48,612 nt of DNA from Bacteroidia bacterium (GCA_016788165.1 JAEUTH010000023.1:1-48612), one strand, 5' to 3'; positions 17,525-26,684 are shown, counted from the first letter of the stretch. Notes: generated from the letters alone by a model not told the origin. Program-made: numbers and translations.

Positions 17525-19187
17525 ATTAAGTACTCCTGATTATATTGTTTTTGCTCTATACTTCATAGTAATAGTAGTATATGGCATTTACATTTTCCGA
17601 AAAAAGAAAAATGAACATGCCGATAGTAAAGATTATTTTTTGGCCGAAGGTTCGCTTACATGGTGGGCTATTGGCGCTTCCTTAATTGCCAGTAACATCA
17701 GTGCCGAGCAATTTATTGGTATGAGTGGCAGTGGCTTTAGCATGGGCTTAGCTATTGCAACCTATGAGTGGATGGCTGCTTTTACACTAATTATTGTGGC
17801 TGTGTTTTTTCTGCCGGTGTACATTAAAAATAATATATACACCATGCCACAATTTCTGGCGCAACGCTACAATACTAAGGTAGCTTTAATTATGTCGGTT
17901 TTTTGGTTGTTGTTGTACGTAGTTGTAAATCTAACATCTATACTATACTTAGGTGCTTTAGCGCTTACAAGTATTTCGGGCATCAACATTTCTGTTGCCA
18001 TGATATTTCTGTCCGTTTTTGCAGTGATGATTACCATAGGTGGTATGAAAGTAATAGGTTATACAGATGTAATACAGGTACTGTTTCTGATACTGGGCGG
18101 TTTGGTAACCACCTACCTTGCTATAAATTTAGTAGCTACACATAATGGCTTAGCGGGTATTGGCAATGGGCTTACTGCAATTAAACAAAATGCTGCCGAC
18201 CACCTGCACATGATTTTTAGCAAAACCGATTCACATTACATGGATTTGCCGGGGTTATCGGTACTTATTGGCGGTATGCTAATTGTAAACTTAAACTACT
18301 TTGGCTGTAACCAGTATATAACGCAACGCGCTTTGGGCGCAAACTTAAATACAGCACGCAACGGATTACTTTTTGCAGCGTTTTTAAAACTACTTATGCC
18401 CATTATTGTGGTGCTGCCCGGTATAGCTGCTTACACACTTTACAAACAAGGATTGTTTCAAAACGAGCTGATGCAGGATGGTGTTTTAAATCCAGATAAA
18501 GCATATCCAACATTACTTAACTTATTACCTGCTGGCTTAAAAGGTTTATCATTTGCTGCACTCACTGCGGCAATTGTTGCATCGTTAGCAGGTAAAGCCA
18601 ACAGCATTGCTACCATTTTTACATTAGATATTTATAAAAAGTACTTTAATAAAAATGCCAGCGAAACGCAATTGGTGCAGATTGGAAAAATTACCATCAT
18701 AGTTGCATTGATTTTGGCCATAATTATTGCTCCGTTTTTAGGCATTGATAAAAAAGGCGGCTTTCAATACATACAGGAGTACACAGGCTTTGTAAGCCCC
18801 GGAGTTTTTGCCATGTTTTTGCTCGGTTTATTTTGGAAAAAAACTACTGCTAATGCTGCATTGTTTGCAACCATAGGCGGCTTTATTTTTTCAATTGTTT
18901 TAAAAGTATTGCCGGCTTTTATAAATCTGTCGGTATTATATAGTATTGGCTTTGCTGTACCCAATGCGCAAGGTGTTTTCGAAATTCCGTTTATTGACCG
19001 AATGAGTATTGTGTTTGTTGCTTGCATAATTGGCATGTACTTTATTAGTATCTATGATGCCAAACGTGGAGTAAAAACCAATGGCATGCAAGTAGCATTA
19101 AGCGAATTTAAAACCACAGTTACGTTTACACTATTAAGCATTACAGTTATTCTAATTCTTGTTGTTTTATATACGGTGTTTTGGTAA
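17517..19187 (+). CDS. Sodium/galactose (glucose) symporter, SSS family
   Basis: 556 residues with about 13-14 membrane segments, typical of solute:sodium symporters. The region after the first helix (EQFIGMSGSG, then GLAIATYEWMAA, then NNIYTMPQFLAQRYN) closely resembles the Vibrio Na+/galactose transporter vSGLT. The region YFGCNQYITQRALGA is the conserved SSS segment. The start appears to be GTG at 17517, inside the last codons of galT, so translation is probably coupled. With galK and galT upstream, galactose is the likely substrate, though glucose cannot be excluded. Confidence 0.9.
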   Translation: MNKLSTPDYIVFALYFIVIVVYGIYIFRKKKNEHADSKDYFLAEGSLTWWAIGASLIASNISAEQFIGMSGSGFSMGLAIATYEWMAAFTLIIVAVFFLPVYIKNNIYTMPQFLAQRYNTKVALIMSVFWLLLYVVVNLTSILYLGALALTSISGINISVAMIFLSVFAVMITIGGMKVIGYTDVIQVLFLILGGLVTTYLAINLVATHNGLAGIGNGLTAIKQNAADHLHMIFSKTDSHYMDLPGLSVLIGGMLIVNLNYFGCNQYITQRALGANLNTARNGLLFAAFLKLLMPIIVVLPGIAAYTLYKQGLFQNELMQDGVLNPDKAYPTLLNLLPAGLKGLSFAALTAAIVASLAGKANSIATIFTLDIYKKYFNKNASETQLVQIGKITIIVALILAIIIAPFLGIDKKGGFQYIQEYTGFVSPGVFAMFLLGLFWKKTTANAALFATIGGFIFSIVLKVLPAFINLSVLYSIGFAVPNAQGVFEIPFIDRMSIVFVACIIGMYFISIYDAKRGVKTNGMQVALSEFKTTVTFTLLSITVILILVVLYTVFW

Positions 19188-19251
19188 TAGAAAATTTATA
19201 CAGCCATGTTGATATCGCCATCATTCAAGTATTAATTGCCTTTTATAAAAC

Positions 19252-19863
19252 ATGAAACCTCAACTTAAAATTAAACTGCAAACAACCGATAAGTTTATAG
19301 AATGTATAAGCTGGGTAGCACTTATTTTTTTATGGCTAATAGTAATTGTAAGTTTTAAAAACTTGCCAAATACCATAGCAACACATTTTAATATTGCCGG
19401 CACGGCAGATAACTATGGTAAAAAACAAATGATTTTTATTTTACCGGCTCTGGCAACTATCATATTTGCAGGGCTTACCATACTTAATAATTTACCACAT
19501 TTATTTAACTACCCCACAACTATAACCAATACTAATGCTTATGAGCAATACACGTATGCCACACGGTTAATACGGTATTTAAAACTTATTGTAGTTGTAA
19601 TTTTTGCTTGCATTGTTTTTATAATTATTAACCATGCATCAGGTATTACTGTTTTAGGCTCTTGGTTTTTGCCCTTATCAATAATACTTATTTTTACACC
19701 CATTGTTTATTTTATTTATAAAATGATTAGCCAAAAGTTGCAATGCATATTTTACAATTGCAACTGTCATTTTACTTTTCAATTACGAACTACAAGCATT
19801 GAAAAGCGGATATTCGGCCTAACTATTAATACAGTAACCAACTACTTAAAAAAACATTTATGA
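19252..19863 (+). CDS. DUF1648 membrane protein
   Basis: 203 residues. The motif LPNTIATHFNIAGTADNYGKK (near residues 40-60) is the DUF1648 signature ('P.hf...G..d.yg.K'), seen in SdpI-like and related membrane proteins. Four hydrophobic segments are visible at about 15-35, 63-78, 105-127 and 135-155. Residues about 160-180 are rich in cysteine (CIFYNCNCHF), which is unusual. Its stop overlaps the next start (ATGA at 19860). It lies 64 bp after the galactose operon and may be read through from it. The role is unknown. Confidence 0.75.
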   Translation: MKPQLKIKLQTTDKFIECISWVALIFLWLIVIVSFKNLPNTIATHFNIAGTADNYGKKQMIFILPALATIIFAGLTILNNLPHLFNYPTTITNTNAYEQYTYATRLIRYLKLIVVVIFACIVFIIINHASGITVLGSWFLPLSIILIFTPIVYFIYKMISQKLQCIFYNCNCHFTFQLRTTSIEKRIFGLTINTVTNYLKKHL

Positions 19864-20261
19864 AAAACGCTTATCAACTCATTACCGTTCTGCTGATTAC
19901 AATATTTACAACGGGCTGCAAAAAAAACGACACAAGAATTAGCGATGGTACTTATGCCGGAACCTTTACGGTAACTTATAGCTCAGGTGTGCAAAGCAAT
20001 AATGTTGTACTCGAAATAAGTGGTGGTAAGTATAATTGTAGTGGCAATACCAACCGCATACCTGCTGGTGGCGCAGGCTCATTTGTACTTGAAAACAATA
20101 AATTAAAATTTACTGATGAACAGGTTTGGACTGCCGATTTCGACTGGAACTTAATTTTAAATGGGTCCTATAACTATACTTTTGACGGACAACAATTAAA
20201 AATTACGGCCCATAAAAATAATGTTGCCTATTATAAATATGACCTTCTAAAAATTAAATAG
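19860..20261 (+). CDS. Small hypothetical lipoprotein
   Basis: 133 residues. MKNAYQLITVLLITIFTTGC is a lipoprotein signal with cysteine at residue 20. The mature part (SDGTYAGTFTVTYSSG...) looks like a small beta-barrel or lipocalin-like domain common in Bacteroidota, but no family is certain. Coupled by a 4-bp overlap to the upstream DUF1648 gene. Confidence 0.7.
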   Translation: MKNAYQLITVLLITIFTTGCKKNDTRISDGTYAGTFTVTYSSGVQSNNVVLEISGGKYNCSGNTNRIPAGGAGSFVLENNKLKFTDEQVWTADFDWNLILNGSYNYTFDGQQLKITAHKNNVAYYKYDLLKIK

Positions 20262-20492
20262 TTTTTTATCATACAGCAAAACGCATCTGTCTGTTTTTAT
20301 CCTTTAATGTACTCCATATTTTTTGTGCTTCATTTAAGTTGTTATTTAAACATACTTTTTAACACAGCTTATATACTTCAAGTATCAACCGTTTTTGAAG
20401 CGACTTGTTGTAATAATGTACCCTCAAATAAAGTGCTATAAAAAACAGGCTGCTTTGCTTTGAACCTCTTTTTGTAATTCTGAATTAATATA

Positions 20493-20954
20493 ATGAAACC
20501 AAGCATCATTTACCGGCAAGCGCTAACTGATGATATTGCACAATTACAACGCATACGAAACAGTGTTACCGAAAATGTGCTTACCAACCCAAGTCTTGTT
20601 ACCGTAAACGATTATATAAAATATATTACGCTTGAAGGCAAAGGCTGGCTGTGTCAGGTAGATAGCCACATTGTTGGCTTTGCCATTGTTGATTTGCTGG
20701 GCCACAATATTTGGGCATTGTTTGTTGACCCACATTTTGACAAACAAGGTATAGGGCGGCAGTTACATGATTTAATGTTGCAATGGTATTTTGAACAAAC
20801 AACCCATACAGTTTGGTTAAGTACAGAAGTAAAATCGCGTGCCGAAAAATTTTATCGGAGTGCCGGATGGACAGAAGCAGGCCTGTATGGTAAGTCGGAA
20901 ATAAAATTTGAAATGAGCTTTACGCAATGGGACACATTGCAGCGTAATGCATAA
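20493..20954 (+). CDS. GNAT family N-acetyltransferase
   Basis: 153 residues, a single GNAT domain. The acetyl-CoA pyrophosphate loop is DKQGIGRQL (residues 83-91), preceded by the strand NIWALFVDPHF, and followed by the late motif AEKFYRSAGWTEAG. The substrate is not predictable. It stands alone, 230 bp after the preceding gene and convergent with the next. Confidence 0.9.
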   Translation: MKPSIIYRQALTDDIAQLQRIRNSVTENVLTNPSLVTVNDYIKYITLEGKGWLCQVDSHIVGFAIVDLLGHNIWALFVDPHFDKQGIGRQLHDLMLQWYFEQTTHTVWLSTEVKSRAEKFYRSAGWTEAGLYGKSEIKFEMSFTQWDTLQRNA

Positions 20955-21051
20955 CGCAAAAACATGCACAGATAAATGCTATTAAATTTTGAGTTTTTAA
21001 GTCAAGTGATTTACTATTAAAACCAAATAAACATTGCACCCTTTAATTTGA

Positions 21052-21687
21052 TTATTTAACTTGTTTAAACCCGTAAAACTTTTTGGGGCCTGCTTGGCCC
21101 GTTGTATAGTCGCCAACAATAATTCGTTCAAGTTGTAAGGTATCTATCCAGGCAAACTCAGGGTTTAGTTCAATAAAGTGTGATGTTAGTACAGCCGATT
21201 TGGTGTTCGAAAAATTGGCTTTGCTGCCGGTAACTGTAAATAGGTTTAAATCTGCTTTCGATAAGTGCAATGGTATCATACCGCAATACACATCGTTTTT
21301 ATCTTTCGAATATAAGAAGCCCAACGATTGAAAAGTTGCCGGGTCGGCAAATAGTATCATACCATAATCAAAAAACACATGATACTTATCGACAGCATAT
21401 CCATCGGTTAACACTTTAAAAGTAGCCGGGTCGGCATATTTTATTTTGCGATGTGTATAGTAAACTGCGTTTTTATCTACTGCATAATTCTCGTTTGTTA
21501 AAACATTAAATGTTTGCGCATCTACGCCTTCTATCATGGTAATACGCTTACCTTCCATTTCGTCATACGAAACCCAAACCCATTGTCCGGCTTCTTTTTT
21601 ATATCCACTGCTACATGCACTTATAACCAAAAGCAAAGCTGCAAATGCTACAGTTTTTATAAAATGATTTAAAAGAGAATAAGGCAT
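21052..21687 (-). CDS. DKNYY-family lipoprotein
   Basis: 211 residues. A lipoprotein signal ends in LVISAC. The mature protein contains three units of the DKNYY kind: VDKNAVYYTHRKIKYADPATFKVL, VDKYHVFFDYGMILFADPATFQSL and KDKNDVYCGMIPL, each of about 30-35 residues. DKNYY proteins are usually envelope-associated and of unknown function. It is convergent with the GNAT gene and lies 86 bp downstream of the restriction-modification operon, on the same strand. Confidence 0.82.
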   Translation of the reverse strand: MPYSLLNHFIKTVAFAALLLVISACSSGYKKEAGQWVWVSYDEMEGKRITMIEGVDAQTFNVLTNENYAVDKNAVYYTHRKIKYADPATFKVLTDGYAVDKYHVFFDYGMILFADPATFQSLGFLYSKDKNDVYCGMIPLHLSKADLNLFTVTGSKANFSNTKSAVLTSHFIELNPEFAWIDTLQLERIIVGDYTTGQAGPKKFYGFKQVK

Positions 21688-21773
21688 AACATTTTGAGGT
21701 TTTACGAAGTGTATTAATCTTAAAGCTGCTTTTCAACTTTGTAACAAAATTTGCTAACACATCCGCAATTAAA

Positions 21774-22709
21774 TTAAACTTTTCCCTCACTTTTTTGCAA
21801 AACTTTTGTTGCTTGTTCGACCTTTCTCTGCATCAAATTAAGAGCTGTTTTATATTCTGTTTTTGGTTCTTCGGCAAGAAATAATTCAAGTTCTTTATTG
21901 TCATTGAACCCACTAATTCTTTGTTTGTATGTCGCAGATATTTTAGGATTTTCAATTTCATGTTTTCTGTTTTTGCTGATTGATAAAAACTCTTCTTCCT
22001 GGTCAATCCCTAAAAATCGTCTGTTAGCTAAGTTTGCTGCAATTCCTGTTGTCGAGCTTCCTGCGAAAGGGTCTAAAATCCAAGCATTTGGTTTTGTTGA
22101 AGCCAAAATAAGCCGTGACAAAACCGATAAAGGTTTTTGAGTTGGGTGTTTTCCACACGACTTTTCCCAAGGTGCAATTGCTGGAAGTTTCCAAACGTCT
22201 TTCATTTGTTTGTCGCCATTAAGTTGTTTCATTAATTCGTAGTTGAAATAATGCGGTAGCTTTTCGCTTTTTCTTGCCCAAATTATTTGTTCAGTTGAAT
22301 ATGTAAAATATCTACACGAAAAATTTGGTGGTGGATTTGTTTTTTCCCAAGTGACTACATTAAGAATTTTAAAACCTAATTCATTCAAGATTTGTCCGAC
22401 TGAAAAAATATTGTGCATTGTTCCACTTATCCAAATGGTTGCATCATCTTTCATTTTGTCACGAACCAATGAAAGCCATTTTCTGTTGAAGTCGTTGATA
22501 AATTCAAAACCTTCAGACTTGTCCCATTTCCCTTTGTTTACGCTTACAATTTCTCCGCTTTGAATAGATAAACCATTGTTAGATAAAAAATAAGGTGGGT
22601 CAGCAAAAACCATATCAAATTTATGATCAAATTCCGGCAAAAGGCTCATTGTATCTCCGTGAAGAAGATAAAAGTCTTTGTCGTCAGATTTGAAATAAGG
22701 CGTTATCAT
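21774..22709 (-). CDS. Beta-class adenine DNA methyltransferase of a DpnII-type system (DpnA-like)
   Basis: 311 residues. Motif IV DPPY (37-40) precedes motif I DPFAGSSTTG (near 215), the beta-class order. It ends with the SAM-binding FLGIDQEEEFL. In DpnII systems the second, DpnA-type enzyme methylates adenine in GATC and also acts on single-stranded DNA, protecting incoming or replicating DNA. Its ATG directly follows the TAA of the endonuclease gene with no bases between, so the genes are coupled. Recognition of GATC is inferred from the company it keeps. Confidence 0.88.
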   Translation of the reverse strand: MITPYFKSDDKDFYLLHGDTMSLLPEFDHKFDMVFADPPYFLSNNGLSIQSGEIVSVNKGKWDKSEGFEFINDFNRKWLSLVRDKMKDDATIWISGTMHNIFSVGQILNELGFKILNVVTWEKTNPPPNFSCRYFTYSTEQIIWARKSEKLPHYFNYELMKQLNGDKQMKDVWKLPAIAPWEKSCGKHPTQKPLSVLSRLILASTKPNAWILDPFAGSSTTGIAANLANRRFLGIDQEEEFLSISKNRKHEIENPKISATYKQRISGFNDNKELELFLAEEPKTEYKTALNLMQRKVEQATKVLQKSEGKV

Positions 22710-23549
22710 TTAAAACTCAATTACAGTTTCTGTTTGAATTTTCTTGATAAAATCTCCAAGCGTTATCAAGTTATACATACTTGGAATGATGTTGTATGCT
22801 TTTTCCAATTTGTTCTTCGCTGAAAACCAACCTTGTCCGTCTGTTATCCAAACAAATTCGTAGTTTTTGTATTGATTTATTTTCGGTGCAACATCAGAAT
22901 ATGCTCTTGCAGTTTCATTCAGTTTTGAACCACCGCCATTATAGTAATTGGTTTCAATCAAATATGTTTTCTTTTTGGTTTTGATAACAAAATCAAAACG
23001 CTTAACATCAGCTCCCAAACTTATTATTTCAGGAAAAATTGTATTGTTTACTTCCTTCTTATAGAAAATCCCTGCCTTATCAAAAATTAGAGAAACAGCT
23101 TTTGACATATTATCTCCACCTCTGTTTTTTCGCGCATTAGTGTCCAATCCAACTTCAATTCCGAAAACATAATCAACTAAATTAGTAATGGCTTTGTTTT
23201 TAAAAACTTCTGCCAAGCCAGTTTCTTCTATGTATTCTAAAATCAGTTCGGATGTAGTGAAATATGTATCCAACAAAACAATTTCTCCTTTGTTGTTGAA
23301 TGTTTTGGCCATTTTGTTTTTGCGAATAGCAATCAAGATGTCCAACACCTCAAAAACTTTGGGATTTTCTTCGTACAGTTCGTTTACTGCTTCATTCAAG
23401 TTTTCTTTACCAATCAAGTAATTCAATTGATTGAGTTTGATTGCAACTTTATTAATGTTACTTTTTATTTTCTTGAAATCAGTGAAATAATCGAGCGTTG
23501 CATTGGTTTCAGAAAGTTGTGATAAAAAGACTTTAAATTGTTCTGACAT
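22710..23549 (-). CDS. DpnII-family type II restriction endonuclease (predicted GATC)
   Basis: 279 residues, close to DpnII. Conserved features are LDTNARKNRGGD (135-146), then a core DVKRFDFVI (181-189) and YLIETNYYNGGGSKLNE (196-212), where D186 and E199 are plausible metal-binding residues of a PD-(D/E)xK-like site. Such enzymes cut unmethylated GATC in foreign DNA. The start overlaps the upstream Dam-like gene by 17 bp. Two methyltransferases flank it, as in classic DpnII loci, though the order (alpha-MTase, nuclease, beta-MTase) differs from dpnM-dpnA-dpnB. Confidence 0.9.
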   Translation of the reverse strand: MSEQFKVFLSQLSETNATLDYFTDFKKIKSNINKVAIKLNQLNYLIGKENLNEAVNELYEENPKVFEVLDILIAIRKNKMAKTFNNKGEIVLLDTYFTTSELILEYIEETGLAEVFKNKAITNLVDYVFGIEVGLDTNARKNRGGDNMSKAVSLIFDKAGIFYKKEVNNTIFPEIISLGADVKRFDFVIKTKKKTYLIETNYYNGGGSKLNETARAYSDVAPKINQYKNYEFVWITDGQGWFSAKNKLEKAYNIIPSMYNLITLGDFIKKIQTETVIEF

Positions 23550-24459
23550 ATTTTTTACTGCTCACTTGATTTGTAATTAGTAACTCCGTTAGTTTCCCTC
23601 TTTTTTCAGGATTTGCATTGATAATTCTTCTTGCATCAACACGTTGTATGTTGAAATCCGAATATAAATCGTCAAAGAAATTATCGTTTTTATCTTTTCC
23701 TTTCATGTCTGAATTACTTAATATCCAAGTGTGTTTCAGAGAGTCAAGTTTTGAGCAAAAATGTTTTAGGCGAATTTGTTCGCTGTCATTAAATTCATCT
23801 TTTGCGTAAGAATTAAAACTTGATGTATCGCTCAAAGGCTTGTAAGGAGGATCGAAATAGAAAAGTGTGTTTTGTTCTGCAAAATCAAGTGTTTGCTCAA
23901 AATCTCCACACAAAATTTCAACTTTTTGCAACGCTTTACTTACTGCTAAAATGTTTTGTTTATCGCAAATTGTTGGCTTTTTGTAACCACCCATTGGAAC
24001 ATTAAACTCATTCTTTCGATTAACTCTGTACAAACCATTAAAACAAGTACGATTCAGAAAAATAAACAAAGCGGCATGAACGATTTGTTCTTCTTTTCTT
24101 GTATTGTACAATTCTCTTTTTTGGTAGTAATAGCATTTTTTGTTGTCCTCGTTTCCTTCAAATCTATAGTACTCGTCTTGCAAAATTTGCAAAACTGAAA
24201 TTAAATCATTTGGTCGTGAAGAAATAGTTTTATAGGTATTTATAAGGTCTCCATTGATGTCATTGATTACTGCTTTTTCAAGTTTTGGGAAGTTGTTTAG
24301 TATCCAAAAAAGTACTGCGCCACTGCCGACAAATGGCTCGATGTAAGTGAAATTCGTTTGCGTTATATTTGTGGGCAAAGTCCGTTCTATGTCACAAATG
24401 AGCTGTGTCTTTCCACCTGCCCACTTTAAAAACGGTTTTGCAATTCTATTTTCTGCCAT
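23533..24459 (-). CDS. Dam-family adenine DNA methyltransferase (DpnM-like, GATC)
   Basis: 308 residues, alpha class. Motif X KPFLKWAGGKTQL (8-20), motif I EPFVGSGAVLF (41-51) and motif IV DPPY (203-206) occur in the order expected for Dam/DpnM enzymes that make N6-methyladenine in GATC. It is the first gene of the three-gene restriction-modification operon and would protect host DNA. The operon looks more AT-rich than the genes on either side, consistent with horizontal arrival. Confidence 0.92.
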   Translation of the reverse strand: MAENRIAKPFLKWAGGKTQLICDIERTLPTNITQTNFTYIEPFVGSGAVLFWILNNFPKLEKAVINDINGDLINTYKTISSRPNDLISVLQILQDEYYRFEGNEDNKKCYYYQKRELYNTRKEEQIVHAALFIFLNRTCFNGLYRVNRKNEFNVPMGGYKKPTICDKQNILAVSKALQKVEILCGDFEQTLDFAEQNTLFYFDPPYKPLSDTSSFNSYAKDEFNDSEQIRLKHFCSKLDSLKHTWILSNSDMKGKDKNDNFFDDLYSDFNIQRVDARRIINANPEKRGKLTELLITNQVSSKKYVRTI

Positions 24460-24486
24460 TCAAATTTATATTCTTGTTACAAGTTT

Positions 24487-24494
24487 CAAATTTA
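24487..24494 (-). promoter_or_regulatory. Putative -7 element of the restriction-modification operon
   Basis: On the minus strand, TAAATTTG matches TAnnTTTG 28 nt before the methyltransferase ATG. A second TAAATTTG at 24463-24470 is too close to the start to serve. No strong TTTG is found at the -33 distance. The repeated TAAATTTG could instead be a regulator site. Confidence 0.35.
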
Positions 24495-24612
24495 TGATTT
24501 TAATTTTTGTCAGAAGGCAGACCAGGGTTGGAATTTATTTGAATGTACCTTTTTGTTTTGCCCTTGAGTATGTGTTGCATAACTTTTTATATTGCTTTAA
24601 TTGCAAAGCGAA

Positions 24613-24825
24613 TTAGTAAATAGCGTAAAAGGTATTTATAATTAAAGCCAAGCCCAACACTAAGCATACCATACCCGTTAGTACTAAAGTGATTTTTATA
24701 TAGGGCTTTTGTTGTTTGGTTAAACCCACATGGTGATTGCTTAGGTGCTTTCTTTTAAAAACACTTTTAATACATATTATGCCTACACCAATAAGTAGGG
24801 TACCTAACGCAACCGGATAGTGCAT
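24613..24825 (-). CDS. Small two-helix membrane protein
   Basis: 70 residues from the ATG at 24825; an in-frame TTG at 24855 would add ten. Two hydrophobic helices (VALGTLLIGVGIICI and ITLVLTGMVCLVLGLALII) flank a basic loop (FKRKHLSNHH). No family is recognised. It lies between the restriction-modification operon and the polysaccharide genes, on the same strand as both. The clean two-helix pattern supports a real gene. Confidence 0.55.
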   Translation of the reverse strand: MHYPVALGTLLIGVGIICIKSVFKRKHLSNHHVGLTKQQKPYIKITLVLTGMVCLVLGLALIINTFYAIY

Positions 24826-24929
24826 GCCCACATGTGGTATTGCATTTATTGACAAAACTTTTTTATATTATAATTTATTGAAAGATGCTTAAGCGCAACA
24901 CAATGTATTTCCTACATCTTATGCAGTAC

Positions 24930-25670
24930 TTAAATATGCCTGTTTAGCAGATTAAGTTGTAATACTTTGGCAAAATATTTTTCATAACAAACACGTTCCA
25001 TAGCTTCGGCATGTTTGGTATGATGCATGTCAGAACCTATTAAATCAATTAACCCCTGATCTATTAATTTTTCGGCTGTAATTTTTGCACCGCCACCGTA
25101 ATATCCGGTAATGGAGTTAATATTTAATTGCAGCAAAATTCCACGGTCGCGTATGTTCTGATACATTTCAAAATTCTTATACCAATAGGGGTAACGTTCG
25201 GGATGTGCTAACACCACTTTGTAACCATGCAGTTGGATTTTGAAAAAAATATCGAAAATGTTATCGGGGCAATTGATGTATGAAATTTCGACTAACAAAT
25301 ATTTATCGCCAAAAGTTAGCAAAGGTTGGTTTTCGAGTTTTTGAATAAAACCATCGTCAATGTAATATTCGGCTGCTGCATTTATTTGAACGTTTATTGC
25401 TTCGCTTTTCAAAGTGTTTTTTACTTCGGCCAGACCACCGTTTATTATTTCAGGCGTATTTTTAAAAAAGTCGCTCATGATGTGGGGCGTAGTAACAAAC
25501 TTACGTATGCCCAAAGCATATTGTGCTTTAATAAGGTCCAGGGTTTCGTCCATAGTTTTGGCACCATCATCAATACCGGGTATTAAATGCGAGTGTATAT
25601 CGGTGCCCACATCAGTAAAGTCGGCCAGTTTAATGGCTTCTTTTTTAAAAATATTTTTAAAAATCTGCAT
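24930..25670 (-). CDS. CpsB/YwqE-like PHP-family tyrosine phosphatase
   Basis: 246 residues. The PHP metal motifs are present: DIHSHLIPGIDDGA (24-37), TTPHIMSDF (60-68), VLAHPERYPYW and a late GSDMHHTKH. CpsB/CapC/YwqE enzymes dephosphorylate tyrosine kinases that control capsule and exopolysaccharide chain length. Location directly downstream of three sugar-nucleotide enzymes agrees with that role, although no Wzc-like kinase is present in the window. Confidence 0.9.
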   Translation of the reverse strand: MQIFKNIFKKEAIKLADFTDVGTDIHSHLIPGIDDGAKTMDETLDLIKAQYALGIRKFVTTPHIMSDFFKNTPEIINGGLAEVKNTLKSEAINVQINAAAEYYIDDGFIQKLENQPLLTFGDKYLLVEISYINCPDNIFDIFFKIQLHGYKVVLAHPERYPYWYKNFEMYQNIRDRGILLQLNINSITGYYGGGAKITAEKLIDQGLIDLIGSDMHHTKHAEAMERVCYEKYFAKVLQLNLLNRHI

Positions 25671-25691
25671 GTGTAATTCGAAACTAAAAAC

Positions 25692-26684
25692 TTACTTTTT
25701 AAAATTAGCCTGAAACCATGCATAGGTTTTTTCTAACCCTTGTGCTATACGTACTTGTGGTTTATAAGCCAGCAACTGATTAGCCAAACTAATATCGGCT
25801 AATGAATGTTTAATGTCTCCGGCACGTTCGGGTTTATATTGAGGTGGTGTGCTGTTGCCGCTAATTTGTTGCAGGTAGTTAAACAATTGATTTAAGCTGG
25901 TTGACTCGCCCACGGCTACATTATATACTTTGCCAAAAGCGGCTTCATTATCAGTGCACATAGCAAGTACATTTATCTGCACGGCATTTTCAACATACGT
26001 AAAATCACGGGTAGTTAGTCCATCGCCATTAATAAAAGCGGTTTGGTTATTAAGCAATGCATCCATAAAAATGGGGATAGCGGCTGCATACGGGCCATTG
26101 GGATCTTGCTGTGGGCCAAACACATTAAAGTAACGCAAGCCTATTAATTGCATGCCATACGTATGTGCGAAAATAGAGGCATACAGTTCGTTGGTTAGTT
26201 TTGAAACTGCATACGGTGATAGGGGTTTGCCTAAGTTGGCTTCGATTTTTGGCGATTGTTGTGCATCGCCATATACTGATGAACTGCTGGCATATATAAA
26301 ACGATTTACATTACAATTTTTTGCTGCCCACAACATGTTTATAAAGCCGGTTGCATTGGCTGCATGTGTAGCCACCGGGTCTTTAATACTACGTGGTACC
26401 GAACCCAATGCAGCTTGATGTGTAACCACATCAATACCCTCACATACTTTTAAGCAGGTTTCATAATTGGTTATATCGCCTTCTATAAATTCGAAAGAGG
26501 GGTTTGATAAGTATGGTGCAATGTTTTTTTTAAATCCGTTTGATAGGTTATCAAGTACACGCACTTTACGCACACCATGTTGCATTAAGTAGGCAACAAT
26601 GTTTGATCCTATAAAACCAGCACCACCGGTTATTAGTACTGCCTTATTATTAAGTGTGGGTGTATGAAATGAGGTGTTATACAT
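25692..26684 (-). CDS. UDP-N-acetylglucosamine 4-epimerase-like SDR (WbpP-like)
   Basis: 330 residues, extended short-chain dehydrogenase. NAD-binding GGAGFIGSN is at residues 20-28 and the catalytic Tyr/Lys in SPYAVSK. The motif AALGSVPRSIKDP and the later FNVFGPQQDPNGPYAAAIP are typical of WbpP/WbgU/TviC-type enzymes that interconvert UDP-GlcNAc(A) and UDP-GalNAc(A) for O-antigen or capsule. Exact substrate cannot be told from sequence alone. It lies 20 bp downstream of rfbB and 21 bp upstream of the CpsB-like gene, so one operon. Confidence 0.85.
   Translation of the reverse strand: MYNTSFHTPTLNNKAVLITGGAGFIGSNIVAYLMQHGVRKVRVLDNLSNGFKKNIAPYLSNPSFEFIEGDITNYETCLKVCEGIDVVTHQAALGSVPRSIKDPVATHAANATGFINMLWAAKNCNVNRFIYASSSSVYGDAQQSPKIEANLGKPLSPYAVSKLTNELYASIFAHTYGMQLIGLRYFNVFGPQQDPNGPYAAAIPIFMDALLNNQTAFINGDGLTTRDFTYVENAVQINVLAMCTDNEAAFGKVYNVAVGESTSLNQLFNYLQQISGNSTPPQYKPERAGDIKHSLADISLANQLLAYKPQVRIAQGLEKTYAWFQANFKK

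Noticed and set aside
21774..24459. Mobile element carrying the restriction-modification genes
   Set aside because: No integrase, transposase, terminal inverted repeats or target duplications were seen at either edge; base composition alone is not enough.
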